Source: Bacteroidota bacterium
GTDB lineage: Bacteria; Bacteroidota; Bacteroidia; Chitinophagales; Chitinophagaceae
Direction: 5' to 3'
NCBI GenBank assembly: GCA_029778965.1
Contig: JAKPBL010000141.1
Coordinates: forward strand, 1 to 17,845
Length of the DNA stretch: 17,845 nucleotides
Position 1 is the stretch's first letter; each line of letters begins with the position of its first letter. The notes under the pieces are model-generated. The model worked only from the letters and a program-made list of their open reading frames with translations, ran no database searches and had not been told where the DNA came from. The position numbers and the translations under genes were made by a program. Of the stretch, positions 6,601 through 13,342 are shown one piece after another.

Positions 6601-7605
6601 CCCAGCGGCACGGCTTATATCCAGCATCCGCTCGATCGGCTTCTTGGCAGCTATACGCAACTCCTCATCCATCAGTATCTCAGGTAATTCATATTCCATA
6701 CAGAGATAAAGCTTCTCTAACGTGTTGAGTTTCATATGCGGACAGTCATTGCAGGCACAACTGTTATCCGGCGGAGCGGGAATGAAATTCTTCTGCGGAC
6801 TCGCTTTCTGCATCTGGTGCAGGATACCGGTCTCTGTAGCTACAATATAATCGGATCCGGCATCCTGCTGGGTAAATTTCAGCAACTGGGTGGTAGATCC
6901 AATAAAATCGGCTATTCTCAGCAAAGGATCCTCGCACTCGGGGTGAGCGATCAGTTTCGCTTCCGGATGCCTTACTTTCAACCGGGTGATCTTCTCCAGG
7001 CTGAATATTTCATGCACCATACAGGCGCCGTTCCACAGCACCATGTTCCGGCCCGTTTTCTTGTTCAGGTAAGCCCCCAGGTTCTTGTCGGGCGCAAAAA
7101 TGATCGGCTGATCGGCCGGCACACTTTCTATGATTTTTTCGGCATTGCCACTGGTACAGATGATATCACTCAACGCTTTGATCTCGGCGGTGCAGTTGAT
7201 ATAAGATATCACCACATGATCCGGGTGTTTTTCCCTGAACTGCCTGAACAACGGTGCAGGTGCTGAGTCGGCCAGTGAGCAACCTGCTTTCAGGTCGGGC
7301 AGCACTACCTTTTTGCCAGGGTTCAGTATTTTGGCGGTTTCGGCCATAAAATGCACGCCCGCAAATACGATCATATCGGCACTGGTCTTTTCAGCCTGCT
7401 GCGCCAGTCCCAGGCTATCACCGATATAATCCGCCACATCCTGTATATCAGCTTCCTGGTAATAGTGCGCCAGCACGACGGCATTTTTTTCTTTTTTCAG
7501 TCGCTCGATCGCCGCAAACAGATCCATCGCCGGATCAATCGCCCGGTCGAGGAAACCTTTTTTCTCAATGTCGAGCACTTCAGGTGCTATGTTGATATCT
7601 GCCAT
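6589..7605 (-). CDS. nadA: quinolinate synthase A
   Basis: NadA condenses iminoaspartate with dihydroxyacetone phosphate to quinolinate, the second step of de novo NAD synthesis, using an oxygen-sensitive [4Fe-4S] cluster. The 338-residue product has [20 protein letters not shown] (45-64). The three expected cysteine positions are GCSLADSAP (Cys109), WNGACMVHE (Cys195) and the CACNDCPHM cluster (Cys283, 285, 288), with IAHPECEDP at 219-227 and [10 protein letters not shown] near 256. The ATG at 7605 opens directly into the 529-bp putative origin region, and the gene is divergent from the ppiD-like gene. nadB (L-aspartate oxidase) and nadC are not adjacent. Its stop is about 130 bp before the helicase start and overlaps that gene's putative -33 element. 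Confidence 0.97.
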   Translation of the reverse strand: MADINIAPEVLDIEKKGFLDRAIDPAMDLFAAIERLKKEKNAVVLAHYYQEADIQDVADYIGDSLGLAQQAEKTSADMIVFAGVHFMAETAKILNPGKKVVLPDLKAGCSLADSAPAPLFRQFREKHPDHVVISYINCTAEIKALSDIICTSGNAEKIIESVPADQPIIFAPDKNLGAYLNKKTGRNMVLWNGACMVHEIFSLEKITRLKVRHPEAKLIAHPECEDPLLRIADFIGSTTQLLKFTQQDAGSDYIVATETGILHQMQKASPQKNFIPAPPDNSCACNDCPHMKLNTLEKLYLCMEYELPEILMDEELRIAAKKPIERMLDISRAAGLIG

Positions 7606-7655
7606 AATAAATACTATAATACAATATTTATAAATAAACCTATTATTATTAGGGC

Positions 7656-7664
7656 TGTGAATAG
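7656..7664 (-). other. DnaA-box-like 9-mer, one mismatch to TTATNCACA
   Basis: The minus strand reads CTATTCACA, adjoining the AT-rich tract and preceded on the + strand by a short GGGC cluster. Confidence 0.4.
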
Positions 7665-7692
7665 GTGGAGAACTATTTCAAAACGCGTTTGC

Positions 7693-7701
7693 TTATCCAA
7701 A
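7693..7701 (+). other. DnaA-box-like 9-mer, one mismatch
   Basis: TTATCCAAA, one base from TTATCCACA, in the same orientation as the perfect box and 18 bp before it. Confidence 0.5.
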
Positions 7702-7710
7702 ATTACTTGC

Positions 7711-7719
7711 TTATCCACA
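7711..7719 (+). other. perfect DnaA box
   Basis: TTATCCACA, an exact match to the high-affinity DnaA-box consensus, and the only exact copy I found in the window. Confidence 0.72.
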
Positions 7720-7774
7720 GTAATACACATTCTGTTAAAATCAATAATTCCGGCAGGGCCTGTGTTTCGGACCA

Positions 7775-7783
7775 TTACCCACA
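7775..7783 (+). other. DnaA-box-like 9-mer, one mismatch
   Basis: TTACCCACA, one base from TTATCCACA. Confidence 0.4.
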
Positions 7784-7939
7784 ACCGTGGATTTATTTTC
7801 GACTGTACAATCATTTGTACGGGTCGTTGTTAAATCGCTGGGTAAAAACCGGCAGTTATTAGCCGGCCCGCACAAAAAATACGGCCCAACTTAATTTTTG
7901 CCGAAAATTTCCCCGCGAAGCGGGAAGGCCCGGCCCCTG

Positions 7940-7968
7940 TTATCCCCGATTTTCCTGCTTCATTCACA
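7940..7968 (+). other. pair of weak DnaA-box-like 9-mers
   Basis: TTATCCCCG (7940-7948, two mismatches to TTATCCACA) and TCATTCACA (7960-7968, one mismatch to TTATNCACA). Weak individually; listed because they fall in the same cluster. Confidence 0.25.
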
Positions 7969-8050
7969 CCTCCTGTGAGAAGACGTTTCACGCCAAAAAG
8001 TTGCATTGCCGAAAACAGTTCAAATGCACGTTTGCCGCGAATTTGAGGGG

Positions 8051-8059
8051 TTATCCCCA
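8051..8059 (+). other. DnaA-box-like 9-mer, one mismatch
   Basis: TTATCCCCA, one base from TTATCCACA, near the right edge of the candidate origin and 76 bp before the ppiD start. Confidence 0.35.
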
Positions 8060-8134
8060 ATTTGTTCATATCTCTAATTTGCTTATTTTCGCTCCTCATT
8101 TTTTGAAAACCCTATATACTAATTATTTAGCATC

Positions 8135-10240
8135 ATGTCTATTATTCAAAGCATCCGCGACAAAGCTGCCTGGGCGGTTTTCATCATTATTGCGCTCAGC
8201 TTGCTCGGGTTCCTTTTAATGGATGCCTTTGTAGGAAAGAGTGGCCGGGGCCTGTTTAGCGGTGGCAATACGGTGGGCTCTATCAACGGCGAGAAGCTCG
8301 ACTATGTAAAATACCAGACCCGTATCCAGCAGACCGAAGACCAGTATAAAGCCAGCGGGTATCCCATGAATGAAATGATCCGCCAGAATGTGCAGGACCA
8401 GGTGTGGAATCAACTAATAGAAGAGAATGTGCTGACGGCACAATATGAAAAACTGGGACTGGCGGTTACTCCCAAGGAGCTCGACGACATTTTGTTCGGC
8501 GCCAACCCGCCGGCCGACCTGCGCCAGCAATTCACGGATAAAGACGGAAATTATGATGCGAATTCAGCCCGTGCCGCCATTCGTAGCCTGGCCAAGCAAA
8601 ATCCGCAGATGGCGGAAAATTTCTCCAGCCAGTATCTTCCGGCCCTAATGGAAAACCGCCTGCGCGAAAAATATGTATCACTGTTGTCCGAGACGTATTA
8701 TATACCCAAGTGGATGGCCGAGAAAATGATCGCCGACCAGAATGAGCTGGCTGCCATCAACTATGTATCCGTTCCCTACACAACGGTTAGCGATAGCGCT
8801 GCCGAAGTAAAGGTGTCGGATGGCGATATACAGGATTACATCAATAAGCACAAGGAAGAGTTTAAGCAGGAAGCAAACCGCAGCATCAGCTACGTAAGCT
8901 TCAGTGCCGCGCCGACTGCCGGAGACAGCCTCGCCGTAAAAGAATCACTCGAATCACTCAAACCTGACTTTATTGCTACCACCGATCCCGGGGGCTTTCT
9001 GGTGCGCAATGCCAGCGAACAGAAATTTGCTGACATGTATGTATTGAAGTCGCGTTTGCAGGTGCCCAACGCCGAATCGATTCGGGAGTTGCCCGACGGC
9101 GGTGTATTTGGCCCTTATCTCGACGGTGGCAACTATGTGATGGCGAAAATGATTGGCAAGAGAAATATGCCCGACAGCGTGAAGTGCCGTCATATTCTGA
9201 TCAGCACCCAAACCAATCCTGACAGCACTGCCAAAGCAAGAATTGACAGCATCGCCGCCGCTATCAAAGGAGGCGCCGATTTCAATGCGCTGGCGCTGAA
9301 ATACAGCGATGATCCGGGCAGCAAAGAAAAAGGTGGAGAATATACCTTCGGGTCACTGCAGGCTACTACCCTGGCGCCCGAGTTTTCAAAAGCCATTTTT
9401 TATGGCGCTACCGGCGACAAAAAAGTGGTGAAGACCGATTTTGGCTATCACTATATAGAAGTGTTGTCGCAAAAGAATTTTGAGCCAGCTTACCAGGTAG
9501 CTTATATGAGCCGCCCCATCAGTGCCAGCCTGGCTACCGACCAGGCCGCTTCGGGTGCAGCCAACCAGTTTGCCGGTGAAAGCCGCAATGCCAAAGCATT
9601 TGACGAAGCGGTGACCAAAAACCACCTGGCCAAGTTATTGGCTACCGACATCAAACCCAATGACATCAATGTAGCCGGCGTGGGCGCCAGCCGCCAGTTG
9701 GTGCGCTGGATCAATGAAGCGAAAATCGGCGAGGTGTCGGAGCCGTTTCCTATCGACGACAAGTATATAGTGGCGATGGTTTCCGAAATCAATAAAGAAG
9801 GAACCGTTTCGGCTGCGAAGGCGCGTCCCCAGTTGGAGCTGCTTCTCCGCAACCAGAAAAAAGCGGGTGTAATCAGCAAAAAGATCGGCGCTGCCGCTAC
9901 CCTCGATGCGGTGGCTGCCGCTACCCAAACTACGGTGATGACGGCCGACAGTGTTCGGTTCATCAGTCCGTTTGTAGCGGGTATCGGCCAGGAGCCGAAA
10001 GTAGTAGGCGCGGCTTTCGATAAAGACAACCAGGCGAAGCCGTCAAAAGCGATTGTCGGCAATGCCGGTGTTTTTGTGGTGAAGACAAACAATGTGTCGG
10101 CCGTGGCTGACGGTGGTGTGAATGTGGACGAGCAGCGGAAAGCGATCATGATGCAATCGCGCCAGATGTCGGGTTACCGTTCAGTGGAAGCCCTGCGGAA
10201 GTCGGCGAACGTGAAAGATGAGCGTGCGAAGATTTTATAG
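8135..10240 (+). CDS. PpiD/SurA-like membrane-anchored peptidyl-prolyl cis-trans isomerase
   Basis: A periplasmic folding chaperone anchored in the inner membrane, expected to help outer-membrane and secreted proteins fold. The 701 residues begin with a short basic stretch and one hydrophobic helix (about 11-30, AAWAVFIIIALSLLGFLLMD). A SurA_N/PpiD-type chaperone region follows with the VGSINGEKLDYVKYQ segment. A parvulin rotamase domain spans about 348-445: it begins VKCRHILIS, includes KYSDDPGSKEKGGEYTFG, and closes with FGYHYIEVLSQ. A second degenerate rotamase-like segment follows (KIGEVSEPFPIDDKYIVAMV). This is the PpiD layout; the single helix argues against soluble SurA. The ATG at 8135 starts just before the membrane helix. 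Downstream is a strong terminator, so it is probably monocistronic. Confidence 0.9.
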   Translation: MSIIQSIRDKAAWAVFIIIALSLLGFLLMDAFVGKSGRGLFSGGNTVGSINGEKLDYVKYQTRIQQTEDQYKASGYPMNEMIRQNVQDQVWNQLIEENVLTAQYEKLGLAVTPKELDDILFGANPPADLRQQFTDKDGNYDANSARAAIRSLAKQNPQMAENFSSQYLPALMENRLREKYVSLLSETYYIPKWMAEKMIADQNELAAINYVSVPYTTVSDSAAEVKVSDGDIQDYINKHKEEFKQEANRSISYVSFSAAPTAGDSLAVKESLESLKPDFIATTDPGGFLVRNASEQKFADMYVLKSRLQVPNAESIRELPDGGVFGPYLDGGNYVMAKMIGKRNMPDSVKCRHILISTQTNPDSTAKARIDSIAAAIKGGADFNALALKYSDDPGSKEKGGEYTFGSLQATTLAPEFSKAIFYGATGDKKVVKTDFGYHYIEVLSQKNFEPAYQVAYMSRPISASLATDQAASGAANQFAGESRNAKAFDEAVTKNHLAKLLATDIKPNDINVAGVGASRQLVRWINEAKIGEVSEPFPIDDKYIVAMVSEINKEGTVSAAKARPQLELLLRNQKKAGVISKKIGAAATLDAVAAATQTTVMTADSVRFISPFVAGIGQEPKVVGAAFDKDNQAKPSKAIVGNAGVFVVKTNNVSAVADGGVNVDEQRKAIMMQSRQMSGYRSVEALRKSANVKDERAKIL

Positions 10241-10269
10241 GTTCATTGTTGCTATAAAGTATTGTATTT

Positions 10270-10300
10270 ACCCGTCGGGTGCCACCCGACGGGTGGTTTT
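10270..10300 (+). terminator. strong GC-rich hairpin terminator after ppiD
   Basis: ACCCGTCGGGTG (10270-10281) and CACCCGACGGGT (10283-10294) are exact reverse complements, forming an 11-bp stem with a 3-base loop, followed by GGTTTT. It starts 29 bp after the ppiD stop. The right arm also takes part in two alternative hairpins (CCACCC/GGGTGG and GTGGTTTT/AAAACCAC). Confidence 0.8.
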
Positions 10301-10312
10301 AGGCAAAACCAC
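10293..10312. repeat. second inverted repeat overlapping the ppiD terminator
   Basis: GTGGTTTT (10293-10300), 4-base spacer, AAAACCAC (10305-10312). It shares its first bases with the terminator stem, so the two structures exclude each other. It ends 10 bp before the DUF2480 gene's -7 element. Confidence 0.55.
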
Positions 10313-10321
10313 GCGATTCAT

Positions 10322-10329
10322 TAATTTTG
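10322..10329 (+). promoter_or_regulatory. -7 promoter element of the DUF2480 gene
   Basis: TAATTTTG, an exact match to TAnnTTTG, ending 10 bp before the ATG at 10340. A start about 6 bases further on would leave only a few leader nucleotides. No clear TTG -33 is seen. Confidence 0.5.
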
Positions 10330-10339
10330 CTCCTGGAGT

Positions 10340-10858
10340 ATGCCAGATACAATAGTCAATAAAGTGGCGGAAAGCGGGCTGATCACGCTCGACCTGGAAA
10401 ACTATCTTCCGGTAACAGCGGTCGTTCCGTTTGACCTGAAGCCGTTTTTGTTTAGGGAACTGATCCTGAAAGAGAAAGATTTCCGGGAGGTCATGAAGAA
10501 CCTCGACTGGAACCAGTATGCCGGAAAAGCGGTGGCGGTTTTCTGTTCGGCCGATGCCGTTATACCGGTTTGGGCGTATATGCTGGTGGCCAGCAACCTG
10601 CAGCCGGTGGCGGAAACCGTTTTCCTGGGCTCGGTGGCGGAACTGGAGAAGCAGTTTTTCCTTGAGTCGTTAAGAAATATTGACCTGGCTGCTTTTGAAG
10701 ACCAGCGTATCGTGGTGAAAGGCTGCGGCGACAAACATATTGGCGAATATGCCTACCTGGAAATCACCCGGCTCCTGCGGCCTGTGGCTAAATCTATTAT
10801 GTACGGAGAGCCCTGCAGCACTGTTCCGGTGTATAAGAAGCGGTCTATTTCTCAGTAA
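10340..10858 (+). CDS. DUF2480 family protein
   Basis: A 172-residue protein that I recognise as DUF2480, a family largely restricted to Bacteroidota and of unknown function. Typical features are ITLDLENYLP near the start, the LILKEKDFREVMKNLDW segment, the AVFCSADAVIPVWAYMLVA strand-helix, and the C-terminal VVKGCGDKHIGEYAYLEITR part. It has no signal peptide or membrane helix and is probably cytoplasmic. It has its own -7 element and almost no leader, and its stop overlaps the convergent desaturase-family gene by 7 bp. Cys-containing motifs (FCSAD, KGCGDK) could bind a metal, but that is speculation. Confidence 0.85.
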   Translation: MPDTIVNKVAESGLITLDLENYLPVTAVVPFDLKPFLFRELILKEKDFREVMKNLDWNQYAGKAVAVFCSADAVIPVWAYMLVASNLQPVAETVFLGSVAELEKQFFLESLRNIDLAAFEDQRIVVKGCGDKHIGEYAYLEITRLLRPVAKSIMYGEPCSTVPVYKKRSISQ

Positions 10859-11670
10859 TCTGTTTTGATATTCTTGTTGAAAGGTAGCTTGAACTGGTAA
10901 CCCGTTTTTTCATCGGTGCTATCGTCGAGCACATCAAGTCCGTAGCGAAGATCGCGCGGATCGGCATAGGCGAAGGTGCCGAAAAGACGATCCCATACCG
11001 AGAAAATATTCCCGTAATTGGTATCGGTCAGCGGCCGTTCAAAATGATGGTGCGCCTTGTGCATATTGGGTGACACGAAAATCCAACTGATGGGCCGGTC
11101 GAGCCAGAACGGTACGCGCACATTCGCATGGTTGAAATGAGTGAATAAAGCCGAAAGGCCGCGGTAGAGAAAATACAGTCCCACCGGTGCGCCGACAACT
11201 ACAATACCCACGATCACCGATGTTTCGCGGAACAGCCATTCACCGGGATGGTGCCGGGTGCCGGTGGTAACATCAACCTTGGTATCGCTGTGGTGCACCA
11301 TGTGGAACTTCCACATGAACTTAATATGATGCATCAGCCAGTGCGGTAAATATTGCCCGAAGAAATCAAGCAATACCAGCCCGATGCTCCAGCCGGCCCA
11401 TACCGGCATGGGCAGCCAATTCAGCAAACCCACCTGGTGTTCGGTCACCATCGAACAAACCCTGATGGTCACCAGCCCGAACAGCAGGTTCAGGACCAGG
11501 GTGCAGCCCAGGAAAACCAGGTTGACGCCCGCGTGACGGTAACGGTTGAATGAAAAACGGAACAGCGGGTAATAGCCCTCAAGCAGCCAGAAGAATACCA
11601 TGCCACCCATCAGTATCCCGATACGGTGCAGGGAACTGATATGGGTCCAGTATTCTACAAAGCGCGACAT
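10852..11670 (-). CDS. sterol desaturase / fatty acid hydroxylase family protein
   Basis: An integral-membrane di-iron oxygenase of the sterol desaturase/fatty acid hydroxylase superfamily, 272 residues. The histidine clusters that bind the iron pair are visible: HWLMH (110-114), HMVHH (123-127), HFNH (178-181) and HKAHHH (204-209). Hydrophobic spans lie at about 18-32, 48-72, 90-108 and 150-170. It ends with the NIFSVWDRLFGTF motif common in these proteins. The natural substrate is unknown; related enzymes hydroxylate fatty acyl, carotenoid or sterol chains. It starts 3 bp after the dnaN stop on the same strand, so it is almost certainly cotranscribed with the sliding clamp, and its 3' end overlaps the DUF2480 gene by 7 bp. 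Confidence 0.9.
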   Translation of the reverse strand: MSRFVEYWTHISSLHRIGILMGGMVFFWLLEGYYPLFRFSFNRYRHAGVNLVFLGCTLVLNLLFGLVTIRVCSMVTEHQVGLLNWLPMPVWAGWSIGLVLLDFFGQYLPHWLMHHIKFMWKFHMVHHSDTKVDVTTGTRHHPGEWLFRETSVIVGIVVVGAPVGLYFLYRGLSALFTHFNHANVRVPFWLDRPISWIFVSPNMHKAHHHFERPLTDTNYGNIFSVWDRLFGTFAYADPRDLRYGLDVLDDSTDEKTGYQFKLPFNKNIKTDY

Positions 11671-11673
11671 GCG

Positions 11674-12789
11674 TTAGGCATTTAGCATCAGCGGCATCAC
11701 CAGCATCAGCAGGTCTTCGTTCTCATCGCTGTCGGTAGGACGAATGATGCCCGCTTTGGTGGGCGTCGATAATTCCATCCGCACTTCTTCGCTTTCGGCT
11801 GCGTTCAGCATTTCAATCAGGAAGCGGGCGTTGAAAGCGATCGACAGGTCTTCGCCGTCGTACTGGCATTTCATCCGCTCTGTTCCTTCGAAGCTGAAGT
11901 CGATGTCTTGTGCAGCCAGTTGTAATTCGCTGCCCGAAATGGTCAGCACTACCTGGTTGGTACTCTTGTTGGAAAACACGCTTACCCGGCGAAGGGCCCC
12001 CTGGAAGTCGGCTTTGGCTACCAGCATTTTATAGGGGTTGTCGGCCGGTATCACCACTTTGTAATCCGGGAAGCGGGCGTCGATCAGGCGGCAGCTCATT
12101 TGTGCATGACCATGACTGACAAAAAGATGGTTGCTGTTATAGCTGACGGTGATGGTATCGTCGTTATCGGGCAGGGCCGATTTCAGGATGTTGAGGGGTT
12201 TTTTCGGAACGATGAAACTGTCGGCCTTGGCGCATTTCACGTCGGTGCGCTTGTAACGTACCAGGCGATGCGCATCGGTCGCCACAAACTGTGCAAAGTT
12301 TTTATCGAGCTCGAAAAATACGCCCGTCATCGCGGGGCGCAGATCGTCGCTGCTTACCGCAAACAGGGTTTTGTTGATGGCGGTTACCAGGGCACTGCTG
12401 GTCATCTCGAACGATGTGGTGCCATCGGCTGCCGGCTCTTTCGGGAAATTATCGGGGTTTTCGCCCATTACCTTGTACTTGCCGTTGTCGCTCGTGATCT
12501 CGATACCGAAATTCTTATCAATGGTAAAGGTCAACGGCTGGTCGGGAATATTTTTCAGCGAGTCGATCAGGATCTTCGCGGGAATACAAACCCTGCCGGC
12601 ATCCTTCGCCTCGATATCCATCTGCACCCGCATCACGGTTTCGAGGTCGGTCGCCACCACGGTCAACTTGTTCCGGTCGATCTCAAACAGAAAATCTTCC
12701 AAAATGGGCAGCACCGTATTGGCATTGATAACACCACTGATCTGTTGTAACTGTTTCAACAAAGCCGACGACGAAACGATGAACTTCAT
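11674..12789 (-). CDS. dnaN: DNA polymerase III subunit beta (sliding clamp)
   Basis: The ring-shaped sliding clamp that tethers DNA polymerase III to DNA. The ATG at 12789 gives 371 residues (E. coli 366) starting MKFIVSSSALLKQLQQISG, the usual N-terminus. The open frame reaches 21 codons further to 12852, but that stretch has no family similarity and crosses the recX start. Recognisable parts are the NANTVLPILEDFLF segment, TDLETVMR, the AVSSDDLRPAMTGVFFEL second-domain start, FVATDAHRLVRYKR, and a C-terminus LLMLVMPLMLNA resembling the clamp's P-M-R/L tail. It is divergent from recX (53 bp apart), leads the operon with the desaturase-family gene, and lies about 4 kb from the candidate origin. 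Confidence 0.97.
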   Translation of the reverse strand: MKFIVSSSALLKQLQQISGVINANTVLPILEDFLFEIDRNKLTVVATDLETVMRVQMDIEAKDAGRVCIPAKILIDSLKNIPDQPLTFTIDKNFGIEITSDNGKYKVMGENPDNFPKEPAADGTTSFEMTSSALVTAINKTLFAVSSDDLRPAMTGVFFELDKNFAQFVATDAHRLVRYKRTDVKCAKADSFIVPKKPLNILKSALPDNDDTITVSYNSNHLFVSHGHAQMSCRLIDARFPDYKVVIPADNPYKMLVAKADFQGALRRVSVFSNKSTNQVVLTISGSELQLAAQDIDFSFEGTERMKCQYDGEDLSIAFNARFLIEMLNAAESEEVRMELSTPTKAGIIRPTDSDENEDLLMLVMPLMLNA

Positions 12790-12810
12790 ATAGCTGATTA
12801 ATATAGGAGG

Positions 12811-12818
12811 CGAAACTA
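12811..12818 (-). promoter_or_regulatory. possible -7 element for dnaN
   Basis: The minus strand reads TAGTTTCG, one mismatch from TAnnTTTG, ending 21 bp before the dnaN ATG. No well-placed -33 element was found. Confidence 0.25.
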
Positions 12819-12830
12819 CTGTTTTTGGCG

Positions 12831-12838
12831 CAATTTTG
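12831..12838 (+). promoter_or_regulatory. possible -7 element for recX, leaderless spacing
   Basis: CAATTTTG, one mismatch from TAnnTTTG, ending only 4 bp before the recX ATG at 12843. If used, the transcript would start at or next to the ATG. Confidence 0.3.
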
Positions 12839-12842
12839 TACG

Positions 12843-13334
12843 ATGGCGCCACCTTCTAAATATACGCCCGCCCAGGCCCTGCAAAAGGCCCGGCACTACT
12901 GCGCTTACCAGGAAAGATGTCACCGGGAGGTAGCTGAAAAGCTCTATGGCTTCGGACTTACCCGGGCCGAGACCGACCATTGCATAGCTACCCTGATCGA
13001 AGAGAACTACCTAAACGAAGAACGCTTCGCCATCCAGTTCGCCGGGGGCAAAAGCCGGATGAAAGGCTGGGGCCGGCAACGCATCGAACGGGAGCTGCGG
13101 CAACGGCAGGTCAGCGAATACTGTATCAAAAAAGCCCTGGCGACGATCAATACCGGTGGCTATGAGCAACAGTTGCTGAAGCTGGCCGAAAAGAAATGGG
13201 AAAGCCTGGCCCGTGCTTCCGGGCCCGAGAGAGCGCGAAAAACGCGCGACTTCCTGCTGCGCAAGGGCTATTCCTGGAGCGAACTGCAGCCGGTGCTGAA
13301 AGAACTCGCTGCCGGGGCCAACGGGAATGGTTAA
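12843..13334 (+). CDS. recX: RecX family regulatory protein
   Basis: RecX binds RecA filaments and usually limits RecA recombinase activity. The 163-residue product shows the repeated three-helix RecX layout: an ALQKARHYCAYQERCHREV helix pair, IATLIEENYLNEERFAIQFA (the family's L.....LdD.rfa motif), then WGRQRIERELRQRQVSEYCI and the C-terminal KTRDFLLRKGYSWSELQPVL. The ATG at 12843 is chosen over the in-frame TTG at 12825, which overlaps the -7-like motif. recA is not nearby. The gene leads a compact operon with the nitrilase (8-bp gap) and nagA, and is divergent from dnaN. Confidence 0.92.
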   Translation: MAPPSKYTPAQALQKARHYCAYQERCHREVAEKLYGFGLTRAETDHCIATLIEENYLNEERFAIQFAGGKSRMKGWGRQRIERELRQRQVSEYCIKKALATINTGGYEQQLLKLAEKKWESLARASGPERARKTRDFLLRKGYSWSELQPVLKELAAGANGNG

Positions 13335-13342
13335 TTTCGGGT

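Larger units (their letters stand above)
7606..8134. other. candidate replication origin (oriC): AT-rich tract plus DnaA-box cluster
   Basis: A 529-bp gap between divergent nadA and ppiD without a plausible gene. Its left end (7606-7650) has only 4 G/C in 45 bases and a 12-bp AT palindrome (TATTTATAAATA, 7625-7636), as expected of a DNA-unwinding element. Immediately right lie a TATTATTATTAG run, GGGC, and then DnaA-box-like 9-mers at 7656, 7693, 7711 (perfect), 7775, 7940, 7960 and 8051. parS sites and dnaN lie within 5 kb on either side. This is inference: an ordinary divergent promoter region would also be AT-rich, and Bacteroidota origin positions vary. Confidence 0.6.

Noticed and set aside
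7912..7924. Hairpin CCCGC-GAA-GCGGG within the candidate origin
   Set aside because: Only five pairs and no T-run; may be chance in a GC-rich patch.
7985..7992. GTTTCACG half-site resembling parS in the candidate origin
   Set aside because: The second half (GTGAAACA) is missing; it continues CCAAAAAG.
9502..10149. A 215-codon open frame antisense to the ppiD-like gene
   Set aside because: Composition follows the complement of a good coding gene, there is no domain, and it lies wholly within ppiD; a similar long shadow lies opposite dnaN (12100-12750).
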